NCBI GenBank assembly: GCA_903926385.1
Contig: CAIYIS010000001.1
Span: 1 to 61,753 of the forward strand
DNA length: 61,753 nucleotides
Reading direction: 5' to 3'
Source: an uncultured Bacteroidota bacterium
GTDB lineage: Bacteria; Bacteroidota; Bacteroidia; 2-12-FULL-35-15
The position numbers were made by a program, and so were the translations under genes. A model generated the notes under the pieces. That model did not search any database and was not told the origin of the DNA. It saw only the letters and a list, made by a program, of their open reading frames with translations. Positions 1 through 7,779 of this stretch are shown here, in pieces; the stretch's first letter is position 1; the number at the start of each line of letters is the position of its first letter.

Positions 1-411
1 ATTATTGTGAATATAATTTAGTTTTTGCAAAAACGTAGCTGTGTTATCAAGTTCAAACCACAGCGGATTTCGTTCCCATACTTGATACCGCCTGTCCTTC
101 GCATTTACCCGTATATCATCCAATAAAGGAGAATCAGTATTAACCATATTCCATTTAATTTGCTGTGAAGTATATTTTAAGAAATCTCTTTGAACATCAC
201 TATTTTTATTTGGTTCGAGTATTTGCCAAATCAGGTGTATATGGTTTGGCATTATCACAAAGCCTAACACTCTTACTCTTTTGTTTTCACTCAAAAAATT
301 CAAACTATTTATTATAATTGTTTTGTGCTTATCCTCCTCAAGCACTTTAATCCAATTAAGGTTTGTGGCTGTGAAAAAATAAACATTGGATGTTTTTCTA
401 TAAGAAACCAT
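1..411 (-). CDS. REP-associated tyrosine transposase (RAYT, Y1/IS200-like), 3' end outside window
   Basis: Reading the minus strand from an ATG at 409-411 gives 137 uninterrupted codons that run off the left edge, so the C-terminus is missing. The product carries MPNHIHLIW at residues 54-62; H57 and H59 form the HUH metal-binding pair of Y1 transposases. The visible part ends in KLNYIHNN, which matches the family's YIHxNPV segment, known to hold the catalytic tyrosine. RAYTs are single-copy housekeeping-like transposases that cut REP palindromes and move them. Two such palindromes lie 33 and 82 bases upstream of this start (444-469 and 493-518), the usual RAYT/REP arrangement. No interruption is visible, so the gene may be active. 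I cannot see its end. Confidence 0.85.
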   Translation of the reverse strand, partial: MVSYRKTSNVYFFTATNLNWIKVLEEDKHKTIIINSLNFLSENKRVRVLGFVIMPNHIHLIWQILEPNKNSDVQRDFLKYTSQQIKWNMVNTDSPLLDDIRVNAKDRRYQVWERNPLWFELDNTATFLQKLNYIHNN

Positions 412-443
412 ATAACAAAAGTATGAAGATTTCAGTAAAATTG

Positions 444-469
444 TTTGCAGGTGAAAAAACACCTGCAAA
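444..469. repeat. REP-like palindrome, copy 1
   Basis: Perfect inverted repeat: TTTGCAGGTG, six A, CACCTGCAAA, followed by GGCATCA. It lies just upstream of the transposase start at 411. The same palindrome recurs at 493-518, 1435-1460 and 40972-40997, each followed by GGC. It is the probable substrate of the adjacent RAYT (inference from the known REP/RAYT pairing). Confidence 0.8.
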
Positions 470-492
470 GGCATCATATTTCGGTCTAATCG

Positions 493-518
493 TTTGCAGG
501 TGCAAAAACACCTGCAAA
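493..518. repeat. REP-like palindrome, copy 2
   Basis: TTTGCAGGTG, spacer CAAAAA, CACCTGCAAA, followed by GGCCTGG. It lies in direct orientation 49 bases from copy 1, so the two form a BIME-like pair. Confidence 0.8.
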
Positions 519-585
519 GGCCTGGAAAGTCATCAGCGAAACACGTAAGCACCCGAGTGGAGTAACTCACATAATCAAGAATTCA

Positions 586-873
586 ACGCACATAACCATG
601 GTTCCATTACGTATAACCAACGTTCCATTGCGCATAACCATGGTTCCATTGCGGATAACCAACGTTCCATTGCAGATAACCATGGTTCCATTGCGGATAA
701 CTAACGTTCCATTGCAGATAACCATGGTTCCATTGCGGATAACCAACGTTCCATTGCGGATAACCATGGTTCCATTGCGGATAACCAACGTTCCATTGCA
801 GATAACTATGGTTCCATTGCGGATAACCAACGTTCCATTGCAGATAACCAACGTTCCATTGCACATTTATATG
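586..873. repeat. 21-bp tandem array, about 13 units (42-bp higher-order period)
   Basis: From 601, thirteen units of exactly 21 bp begin GTTCCATT. Units alternate between ends in AACCATG and AACCAAC, giving a 42-bp super-period. A partial unit precedes at 586-600. The array has no stop in most frames, so it makes spurious ORFs such as repeated VPLRITN/VPLRITM on the plus strand and NGTLVIR on the minus strand. A plus-strand frame without a start codon reads (DNQRSIA DNHGSIA)n and stays open to about 1052. I see no convincing gene here. Units abut with no spacers, so this is not CRISPR. Confidence 0.9.
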
Positions 874-920
874 TTTTTGCGTCAGGAGACCTTAATTACC
901 TCATTTATATCCAATCTGTT

Positions 921-1016
921 GAGCATAGCATCCTGCTAAGTCCTACTAAACTGACATCTTGCAGCAAACTAAAAATTGGCAAAGAAATAAGTCCTGAGGA
1001 CTTGATAAATGAAACG
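921..1016. repeat. 96-bp block, copy 1 of a direct duplication
   Basis: This block resembles 1246-1341 at a constant offset of 324-325 bases. Shared landmarks are GCATAGC at the left (924 and 1248) and a near-identical right part containing AAAGAAATAAGTCCTGAGG and the palindrome AAGTCCTGAGGACTT. Each block directly follows a 21-bp array, so the duplicated module is 'array plus tail'. A plus-strand frame reads through this copy to a stop near 1052 (contains GKEISPEDLINE) but lacks a start codon. Confidence 0.7.
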
Positions 1017-1040
1017 TTGCGAGACGCTAAACTTAACAAG

Positions 1041-1208
1041 GGTGTGGTGTAAACAAGCTTAGGTGCGTTGGAAACAAGCTTGTGTGCGTTACAATCATGT
1101 TTCGGTGCGTCATAAACATGTTTCGGTGCGTTACAATCATGTTTAAGTGCGTTATAATCATGTTTAGGTGCGTTACAATCTCATTTAAGTGCGTTACTAA
1201 CTTATTTA
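1041..1208. repeat. 21-bp tandem array, 8 units, different unit sequence
   Basis: Eight units of 21 bp start at 1041, 1062, 1083 and so on. The core is GTGCGTTACAATCATG, with more divergence than in the first array. The sequence is unrelated to the array at 601 but the period is the same. The minus strand can be read as repeated THLNMIV heptads; I regard this as a by-product of the period. Confidence 0.85.
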
Positions 1209-1245
1209 TGCTTGATATAATCCACTTCTCCATAGCCCCCTATTT

Positions 1246-1341
1246 AGCATAGCCTCTCGCTTCGTCCTATTTAACCAACATCTTCCTGCAAAATAAATAT
1301 GGGTAAAGAAATAAGTCCTGAGGACTTGTTAAATAAAACAT
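1246..1341. repeat. 96-bp block, copy 2 of a direct duplication
   Basis: Second copy of the block at 921-1016; it follows the second 21-bp array as the first copy follows the first array. It keeps the AAGTCCTGAGGACTT palindrome. The reading frame that is open in copy 1 is interrupted here. Confidence 0.7.
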
Positions 1342-1434
1342 AGCGGGCAACTCAGCCATAATTTTTAGGTAAGCAATGACGAAATAATGTAAATTTGTGT
1401 GATGGAAAAAACTCGATACATAAACAGTCGTTCG

Positions 1435-1460
1435 TTTGCAGGTGCAAAAACACCTGCAAA
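1435..1460. repeat. REP-like palindrome, copy 3
   Basis: TTTGCAGGTG, spacer CAAAAA, CACCTGCAAA, then GGCATCG. It is the same as copy 2 in arms and spacer and lies just upstream of the transposase remnant. Confidence 0.8.
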
Positions 1461-1495
1461 GGCATCGTTTCTGCAAATTTTGAAGAGTAAGTTAG

Positions 1496-1801
1496 GAACA
1501 CCAACAGGGGCGAAAGGCATCAATTCTAAAAGCAATTGAAGAAAATCCACAGGAAAGCCGCAAAGAACGGATGCTTCATCAGTTCGAATATTATGGCAGC
1601 ATTAGTCCTCAAAAACAGAAATATCAATTTTGGAAACATGATAATCACCCTTTCTATCTTTATACTCCCACTATGATAAAGCAAAAAGTAGATTACATAC
1701 ATGATAATCCGGTGGAAGCAGGTTTTGTAAATCAGCCAAACGAATGGAGACTAAGCAGTGCAAACGAACAAAGTCCAATAAAATTAACAGAAAGAATATG
1801 A
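1496..1801 (+). pseudogene. RAYT remnant, C-terminal part only
   Basis: The frame is open from 1496 and ends at 1801, but there is no start codon at the homologous position. The readable product contains KAIEENPQESRKERMLHQF and then VDYIHDNPVEAGF, the family's catalytic-tyrosine segment. The N-terminal HUH half (HxH motif) is absent. The first ATG, at 1571, would give only 76 residues. It differs clearly in sequence from the transposase at 1-411, so it is a relic of another copy rather than its missing end. Confidence 0.75.
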
Positions 1802-1916
1802 AGATGATTATAGGTAAGTACAACTTACCAAATAATTATGTCACGAAGCTCCAGCGCACTTTTCAACACTTCAGCTTCGCGCCTACGGGGGAAATATAAT
1901 ATGGCAGGCAAGGGTA

Positions 1917-2255
1917 ATGTATTACCAGATGATAGGGTATAGAGTGGATTTTGAAGAACACTGTGCAGAGATGGGTAAAAGCGCTTTACATACGGCAAGC
2001 GAAACAACTTATTTTAAATTGTATCCGAACCCTAATAATGGTAACTTTACTTTTGAATATCGTATTGGAGACAACGAATCGGGTTTGCTTTCTATCTATG
2101 ATATTACCGGAAAATTAGTACGTAATATCAATTTTAATAGTGCTACAAGCACAGCTACTATTAATGCATCGGAATTGGAAGCCGGTATTTATATGTATAG
2201 TGTTTCTGTAAACAATACAAGAGTAAAAACAGATAAATTAGTAATAATTAAGTAA
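1917..2255 (+). pseudogene. Orphan T9SS type A C-terminal sorting domain (5'-truncated secreted protein)
   Basis: The 112-residue frame has no signal peptide. After about 30 residues it becomes a canonical type A sorting domain: FKLYPNPNNGNFTFEY at its start, LLSIYDITGKLV in the middle and GIYMYSVSVNN near the end, closing in TDKLVIIK. This domain normally ends a much longer exported protein, so the rest of the gene has been lost or displaced. The loss probably came with the repeat and transposase remnants to the left. The real boundary of the decayed gene is not visible. A strong terminator follows 6 bases after the stop. Confidence 0.7.
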
Positions 2256-2261
2256 GCAATT

Positions 2262-2299
2262 AAAAACCCTTTTGTACTTTTGTGCAAAAGGGTTTTTTT
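2262..2299 (+). terminator. Rho-independent terminator
   Basis: Perfect 12-bp stem AAAACCCTTTTG / CAAAAGGGTTTT with a short loop, ending in a T run, directly after the stop at 2255. Confidence 0.85.
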
Positions 2300-2312
2300 A
2301 ACTTTCATTTAC

Positions 2313-3281
2313 ATGAAAAAAATAATATTTCTTACAAAGATGCTGAATATGTTTCAGCATCTTTCCTTAACCTCACAAAACTTAGTTCCAAATCCTTCTT
2401 TCGAAAATATTACGCAATGTCCAACTGGATTTTCTCAAATTTATTTAGCAGTGCCCTGGTTTCAACCGAGCATTCATTATGGGAACATTACCAATAGTTC
2501 CTCTTCAGATTTATTAAATACTTGTGAATTATCAAATACAGAAGGCGTTCCTAATAATGCTTTAGGTTACCAATTTGCAAGAACTGGTAATGGGTATGCC
2601 AATATTGCAGAATATAACGATTTATATAATTATCGTGAATATTTAGAAATACAATTGGATTCTACTCTTATAGCAAATCATCACTATTGTGTAGAATTTT
2701 ATGTTTCGTTAGCTAACTTATCAGGTAATGCCATTAGTAATATGGGTGTTTATTTTTCAAATGATAGCTTGTTAGATACTACATTTTACCATGCCATAGA
2801 TTATGTAATTCCTCAAATTGAGAATCCATCAGGGAATATGTTAAGTGATACGGCCAACTGGATGCTTATTTCAGGAACGTATGTTGCAACAGGGGGAGAA
2901 AAATTTATGACAATAGGTAATTTTCATAACCCTCAAAATTCTAATGCGGATACATTGTATGGACTATATACAAATGGGATTGCTTATTATTATTTGGATG
3001 ACGTAAGTGTGATAGATTGTACTGGTGTGGGTGTGGAGGAAAATAATAAGGAGGATATGGTAGAGGTTTATCCAAACCCAGCAACAAATAGCATCACCCT
3101 AACCCTCACTAAAGGAGAGGGAATAGTAGCACTATATAATGTGCTTGGAGAATGTGTGCTAACAACAAGTATAGCAAACCATAAAAAAGAAATAGATATT
3201 TCGTTTTTACCAAAAGGGGTATATTTTGTAAATGTAAAAAGTGATACACAAAGCATGAATAGGAAGTTTGTGAAGGAGTGA
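2313..3281 (+). CDS. Secreted protein with T9SS type A sorting domain
   Basis: I chose the ATG at 2313 (322 residues) over an upstream ATG at 2280 because 2280 lies inside the preceding terminator. After a weak signal-like start (KKIIFLT), the mature part opens with NLVPNPSFE, common at the N-terminus of beta-sandwich modules in Bacteroidota secreted proteins. The C-terminus is a type A sorting domain: VEVYPNPATNSITLTL, then LYNVLGECVL, then GVYFVNVKSD. The likely location is the cell surface or medium through T9SS. The function is unknown. Oddity: a perfect 12-bp inverted repeat (2336-2347 / 2353-2364) lies inside the signal-peptide codons and makes that segment poorly hydrophobic. Confidence 0.8.
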   Translation: MKKIIFLTKMLNMFQHLSLTSQNLVPNPSFENITQCPTGFSQIYLAVPWFQPSIHYGNITNSSSSDLLNTCELSNTEGVPNNALGYQFARTGNGYANIAEYNDLYNYREYLEIQLDSTLIANHHYCVEFYVSLANLSGNAISNMGVYFSNDSLLDTTFYHAIDYVIPQIENPSGNMLSDTANWMLISGTYVATGGEKFMTIGNFHNPQNSNADTLYGLYTNGIAYYYLDDVSVIDCTGVGVEENNKEDMVEVYPNPATNSITLTLTKGEGIVALYNVLGECVLTTSIANHKKEIDISFLPKGVYFVNVKSDTQSMNRKFVKE

Positions 3282-3382
3282 GGAGGCTTTACGAAATACG
3301 AATAGTACCAATTTACGAATTAAGGGGAAGAAATTATAAATTATGAATGGGGCTTCGGGCAGAAATGTTCGGGGCCTTTTTG

Positions 3383-3468
3383 ATTGGTGATTGGCGAATG
3401 GTGATTGGTGATTGTGTATTGCCCAATTGAAAAATTGCCTATTGCTATTCGCTATTGCCCAATTACCT
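3383..3468. repeat. Low-complexity ATTG-rich intergenic stretch
   Basis: Irregular repeats of GATTGGTGATTGG and then ATTGCCCAATTG / ATTGCCTATTG fill the gap before lutB. Similar ATTGCC text recurs near 49555-49580 and 51480-51515. No gene or terminator is evident. Confidence 0.5.
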
Positions 3469-4849
3469 ATTTAATCCCCTTCCGTTCTCTCCAAATCTGG
3501 TTAAACGATTTGTTGGCTACAGTGGGTAGTTCTCTGCGGTCGCCCCATTGTTTTTTGAAAAATTGCTTGAGCATAAAGTTTTTTACTTTAGCGCCTCCTT
3601 TGTCCATTTTGCTACGTTTTAGCATAGCGCCTTTCCAGAAAAACCAGGCCCAGTTTTCGGCTTTGTTGGTAAACCCTTTGTCCACCGATTCTTTTCTGTT
3701 TAGCAGCAATAATTTGTGAATGTCGATTTTAATAGGGCATACTTCGGTGCATTTGCCACACAAGGTAGAAGCAAAGCTGAGGTGTTTGAACTCGTCCATT
3801 CCTTTAAAATGAGGAGTAATAACCGAGCCTATAGGGCCGCTGTAAGTGGTTCCATACGCATGGCCTCCTATGGTTTGATACACCGGGCAGGCATTGAGGC
3901 AAGCACCGCAACGAATGCAGGAAAGCGCTCTTCGTTGTTCGGTTTGTTCGAGCAGTGCAGAACGCCCGTTATCGAGCAGGATAACATACATCTCGTCCGG
4001 GCCATCTGTTTCGCCCGGCTGACGAGGGCCTGTGTAAATGGTGTTATACACTGTCAGATGTTGTCCGGTTCCGTAAGTGGCCAGCAAAGGCAGAAACAGG
4101 TCTAAATCGAGAATAGAAGGAATAATTTTTTCGATGCCTACAATGGCAATTTGAATTTTTGGAAATGCCATCGACATGAGTCCGTTTCCTTCGTTTTCGG
4201 TAACCGCCACAGCCCCTGTATCGGCAATCAGAAAATTGGCTCCGCTAACGCCCACATCGGCTTTGCTGTATCGGGCACGCAACTCCTGGCGCACAAATTC
4301 GGTAATTTGCTGAGGTGTGTAATCTATAGGTGTTCCTTTTTTCTCGTTAAGTGTTTTGGCCACTTCTTCTTTAGAAAGATGCATGGCAGGGGTAACAATA
4401 TGATAAGGGGCTTCGTTGCGCAACTGAACAATGTATTCGCCCAAATCGGTTTCGATGCTTTCAATGCCGTGTTTTTTCAATACCGGATTAAAATCTATTT
4501 CTTCCGTCACCATCGATTTGCCTTTTACCACAGTTTTGGCATTGGCTTTCTGCATAATTTGCAAGGCTTCTCTAATGGCTTCTTCACCGTCTTCGGCCCA
4601 TATTACTTTTCCACCTCTTTTAATAAAATTGGCTTCAAATTCTATTAAATATTTTTCGAGGTTATCAATCGATTTTTGTTTGATAGCCGAAGCCCGTGTT
4701 TTTACCAGCTCCAGGTTGCTGTATTGCTCTTTGCCCGAAATAACTTTTTTGTCGTACTGGTTAATGTTAAACCGTACTGTTTTTAAATGAGCCGCATCGA
4801 ATGCTTTGCTTTCGGATGCTTCTAAAAATAAATCTGCTGCTTTCGACAT
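3467..4849 (-). CDS. lutB: Lactate utilisation iron-sulfur protein LutB/LldF
   Basis: 460 residues, normal for LutB. The N-terminal two thirds are the LUD (DUF162) domain, including the NEGNGLMSMAFPKI stretch. Two 4Fe-4S ligand sets follow: CIRCGACLNACP near residue 310 and CGKCTEVCP near residue 360. The family oxidises L-lactate to pyruvate in the cytoplasm as part of the LutABC complex and passes the electrons on. Neither lutA nor lutC is next to it here, although LutC shares the LUD fold and is often adjacent. It is convergent with the secreted-protein gene to the left and is separated from the M28 peptidase gene by a palindromic element, so it is probably transcribed alone. Confidence 0.9.
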   Translation of the reverse strand: MSKAADLFLEASESKAFDAAHLKTVRFNINQYDKKVISGKEQYSNLELVKTRASAIKQKSIDNLEKYLIEFEANFIKRGGKVIWAEDGEEAIREALQIMQKANAKTVVKGKSMVTEEIDFNPVLKKHGIESIETDLGEYIVQLRNEAPYHIVTPAMHLSKEEVAKTLNEKKGTPIDYTPQQITEFVRQELRARYSKADVGVSGANFLIADTGAVAVTENEGNGLMSMAFPKIQIAIVGIEKIIPSILDLDLFLPLLATYGTGQHLTVYNTIYTGPRQPGETDGPDEMYVILLDNGRSALLEQTEQRRALSCIRCGACLNACPVYQTIGGHAYGTTYSGPIGSVITPHFKGMDEFKHLSFASTLCGKCTEVCPIKIDIHKLLLLNRKESVDKGFTNKAENWAWFFWKGAMLKRSKMDKGGAKVKNFMLKQFFKKQWGDRRELPTVANKSFNQIWRERKGIK

Positions 4850-4865
4850 TTGTTTTTATTTATCA

Positions 4866-5035
4866 CCTCTCCCCCGGCCCCTCTCCACAAGAGAGGGGTG
4901 ACGAAGCCTGAAGGTTGTGTTTATTCTCTTGTAATATATCTCCTCTCCCCTGCCCTACCCTTATTTTATATTGTTTTTTTTCACGTTTCTCGCCTATCTA
5001 CCCCTCTCTTGCGGAGAGGGGATTAAAGGGAGAGG
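4866..5035. repeat. Intergenic element with CCTCTCC/GGAGAGG arms
   Basis: The left part (4866-4900) and right part (5001-5035) are related inverted segments. The left has CCTCTCCCCCGGCCCCTCTC and then GAGAGGGG. The right has CCCCTCTCTTGCGGAGAGGG and then AAAGGGAGAGG. Each part also forms its own hairpin. A similar element lies at 56241-56281. It fills the gap between two minus-strand genes and may terminate transcription. Confidence 0.65.
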
Positions 5036-5038
5036 TTG

Positions 5039-6580
5039 TTAATTCTTATCCGAATCTACTGCAATGCGGTCGTTTCGGTTGGCCACTTCCCAAGCTGTGT
5101 AAAAAACAAGTCGGGCTATTTTTTCCATTTTATTAAAATTAATTTTTTCTACTTTATCGGTATCTTTGTGATAATCGGCATGCACACCGTTAAAATAAAA
5201 GATAACCGGAATTCCGTTTTTGGCAAAGTTATAATGGTCGGAGCGATAATAAAACCGGTTTTTATCGTTCACATCATTATAGGTATAATCAAGGTCAAGA
5301 TTCTCGTATAGTTTATTCGATTTTTCGCTGATGGCATGCAACTGGGAGCTGAGCTTGTCGGAACCGATAAGGTAAATGTAATCGGGATTATCTTTATGCT
5401 TTTCGTCCTGACGGCCTATCATATCCATGTTTAAATCGCAAACCGTATTTTTTAGCGCATACACAGGATGCTGCACATAATAAGACGAACCCAGCAACCC
5501 TTTTTCTTCGCCTGCCACTGTCATTAACAATATGCTTCTGCGAGGCCCGTGTCCCTGTTGTTTGGCCTGAGCAAAGGCTTTGGCAAGTTCTATCACCGCC
5601 ACCGTTCCCGATCCGTCATCGTCAGCACCACTGAATATTTTTGTTCCGTTTTTTCCCAGATGGTCGTAATGAGCAGTAATTACCACCACTTCGTCTTTCC
5701 GGTCGCTGCCTTCTATAAATGCCAGTACATTTTCCGAATTTATTTTCTCTACTCTATTTTTTATATCAATCACCAGTTTGGCTTTCTCTAACTTATTAAT
5801 AGGTTTATGCGATGAAGCAATTTTTTGTTCTATACTTTCTGCCTTTTGATTTTTCAAAATAACGTTTGCCATTTCGCGAGAAATATAAAGAATGGGCATT
5901 TCGGTATTATCCACCTCCAGTTTCATCGACTCTGTTTCTAAGCGGTGTTTGTTTGTTTGCACATCTTTGGCCACATCATCCACCACCACAAGCAATGCTC
6001 TTGCCCCTTTTTCTTTTGCCCTTTCCAGTTTCAGACGATAATTGGTAGTCCATGCCGAAGGCATTTTGGTGCCGGTTACCAGCGAAACCGAATCTTTGGT
6101 ACATGGTTCGTCCGATAATATCATCACCACTTTATCTTTAACCGTAACACCAGTGTAATCGTTGTAGTTTTTATCATCAATACCATAACCCAGAAACTGC
6201 ACCTTGGATACATCTATTCGTTGCTCCGACTGCCCGGGATAACTGTAATAGTCCTTATTACCCTCGTACGACTTATCATTCAGCTTCACTTCGGCAGGCA
6301 TTGGCTTTATTACATTGATAGGAAATTCCTGATAATACGTATCGGTAACATAAGGCGGTATTCCGGCCTCTTTAAATTTTTCGGAAATAAATGCTGCTGC
6401 CATCCGTTGTCCTTTCTTTCCTGTTTCTCTGCCCTCGTATTCGTCCGAAGTAAGAATGTGCAGGTTTTTGCTCATTCCTTCGGCAGTTATATAACCTGCA
6501 AAACGTATGGCTTCATTATTCTTATCCTGTGCAAACAGTATGCACGGAAACAAGGCAACGAAAATTAATTTTTTAAACAC
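5039..6580 (-). CDS. Secreted M28-family zinc aminopeptidase
   Basis: 513 residues with a cleavable signal (KLIFVALFPCILFAQ). An N-terminal cap and a protease-associated-like insertion (about residues 110-270) precede the catalytic M28 domain. Zinc-ligand and catalytic motifs are visible in order: TAHYDHLG, SGADDDGSGT, AGEEKGLLGSS, NMDMIGRQ and a late HADYHKDTD. M28 enzymes remove N-terminal residues from peptides using two zinc ions; here the action is probably periplasmic or at the surface. The gene lies 37 bases after rpiB on the same strand, so the two are probably co-transcribed. Substrate preference cannot be read. Confidence 0.9.
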   Translation of the reverse strand: MFKKLIFVALFPCILFAQDKNNEAIRFAGYITAEGMSKNLHILTSDEYEGRETGKKGQRMAAAFISEKFKEAGIPPYVTDTYYQEFPINVIKPMPAEVKLNDKSYEGNKDYYSYPGQSEQRIDVSKVQFLGYGIDDKNYNDYTGVTVKDKVVMILSDEPCTKDSVSLVTGTKMPSAWTTNYRLKLERAKEKGARALLVVVDDVAKDVQTNKHRLETESMKLEVDNTEMPILYISREMANVILKNQKAESIEQKIASSHKPINKLEKAKLVIDIKNRVEKINSENVLAFIEGSDRKDEVVVITAHYDHLGKNGTKIFSGADDDGSGTVAVIELAKAFAQAKQQGHGPRRSILLMTVAGEEKGLLGSSYYVQHPVYALKNTVCDLNMDMIGRQDEKHKDNPDYIYLIGSDKLSSQLHAISEKSNKLYENLDLDYTYNDVNDKNRFYYRSDHYNFAKNGIPVIFYFNGVHADYHKDTDKVEKINFNKMEKIARLVFYTAWEVANRNDRIAVDSDKN

Positions 6581-6617
6581 TCTTTATTACTTTATTTTAT
6601 TTCCGGTTTATGCAACA

Positions 6618-7049
6618 CTAACATTCACTTATTTTTTTCACTCTGTCTGCATGTCGTCCTCCCTCGAATGTGGTGGAGAAAAACACATCGGCACATTTCA
6701 ATGCCTCTTCTTCTGTTATAAAACGAGCCGGAAGGGTTAATACATTAGCATCGTTATGCAAACGGGCTAGTAACGCTATTTCTGTATTCCAGCACAATGC
6801 CGAACGAATGCCTTTGTGTTTATTGGCTGTCATATTTATTCCATTTCCACTGCCACACATAAGCAAACCAAAATCCACTTCGTTATTCTCAACAGCCTTT
6901 GCCACCGGGTGAGCATAATCCGGATAATCGGCTCTTTCGTCAGAATAGCATCCGAAATCTTTCAGCTCAAAACCTTTTTTTTCTAAATATATTTTCATCC
7001 TCTCCTTTAGCTCAAACCCTGCGTGGTCTGCTCCTATTGCTATTTTCAT
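6618..7049 (-). CDS. rpiB: Ribose-5-phosphate isomerase B
   Basis: 143 residues, full length for RpiB/LacAB. It starts KIAIGADHAGFELKE and keeps the active-site cysteine in LLMCGSGNG, followed by NMTANKHKGIRSALCW. It interconverts ribose 5-phosphate and ribulose 5-phosphate in the non-oxidative pentose phosphate pathway. It is the first gene of the leftward unit rpiB-M28 peptidase and diverges from the signalling cassette at 7780. The AT-rich candidate origin region lies upstream. Confidence 0.93.
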   Translation of the reverse strand: MKIAIGADHAGFELKERMKIYLEKKGFELKDFGCYSDERADYPDYAHPVAKAVENNEVDFGLLMCGSGNGINMTANKHKGIRSALCWNTEIALLARLHNDANVLTLPARFITEEEALKCADVFFSTTFEGGRHADRVKKISEC

Positions 7050-7779
7050 CTGTTTTAGTTTATTAGTATCGTGGTTTATTAATAAGAAAAATGCGTTCTT
7101 AACACGTTTGTAAAATTGAAAAATAATGACTTGATATCTAACCCATTATTTTTAATTTTATCAACACTCCATTTGTTCATAAAATTTTAAATTGTTATTA
7201 AGATTTAAAACATTTCTCTTGCTTTTATCATTGCTGTGTTTGCATGTAATAATTCCTGATTATACAAACAAAAAGTTTTAATTTTATAAGAGAAACAACT
7301 AACAACTTAGTAACATTTTTTCGAGCTGTTTTTAAAAAAACTTGTTATCAACATACCTTATCAACATTGTGTTTATAAAACTGAGAATTTCTATCCCTTA
7401 ATCTTTTAAAGAATGATAACTTGTTAATAGCTGTTTATTATTTGTGGAAACTAACATTAACAAGTGTTTTTTCTTTTTTTTTTACAACATACTAACCGAC
7501 CAACAACAACAACAAATTTTTTTTTTAATTAAAATAAAATATATTATTGATATTGTATCGGAAGAATTCTAAAAAAATAAAAGGCAGAAATAAATACTAC
7601 TTTTGTTGCTCACTAAAAATACAGATAAATAAAAAGTAATGAAAACATTCGTAAATAAAGCAGTTGAGAGGTGTTAGAGGTATAAAAATAATTGTTAAAA
7701 AAGCGTTGATAAAAATCTGTTTTGAACTTCGTAGTAGTACTAATTTACTTTAATTTAGCACGAACTAAAAACTGAAAAC
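7050..7779. other. Gene-free AT-rich divergent region, candidate oriC
   Basis: 730 bases without a plausible gene, very AT-rich, between divergent transcription units. It holds three TTATCAACA boxes (7158-7166, 7345-7353, 7358-7366), one mismatch from the DnaA box TTATCCACA, two of them 13 bases apart. A related minus-strand box lies at 7704-7712 and another at 8770-8778. There are also long A/T tracts near 7470-7550. Together with mnmG and three parS-like sites 4-6 kb to the right, this suggests the replication origin. The evidence is indirect: dnaA and parAB are not in the window. Confidence 0.4.
7598..7605 (+). promoter_or_regulatory. Bacteroidota-type -7 box for the signalling cassette
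   Basis: TACTTTTG matches the TAnnTTTG consensus of the Bacteroidota primary sigma factor. It would give a leader of about 170 bases before the GTG at 7780. No clear -33 TTG is seen at the right distance. Confidence 0.45.

Noticed and set aside
567-939. Overlapping ORFs of heptad repeats on both strands (VPLRITN, NGTLVIR, QWNVGY)
   Set aside because: A 21-bp unit without stop codons opens several frames at once; no signal, start context or non-repeat domain supports any one of them.
586-1208. Possible CRISPR array
   Set aside because: Units abut directly with no unique spacers, and no cas gene is in the window.
1033-1233. 66-residue minus-strand ORF of THLNMIV heptads
   Set aside because: Created by the 21-bp period of array 2; no supporting context.
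4151-4648. 165-residue plus-strand ORF
   Set aside because: Lies wholly inside lutB on the opposite strand and has no recognisable domain.
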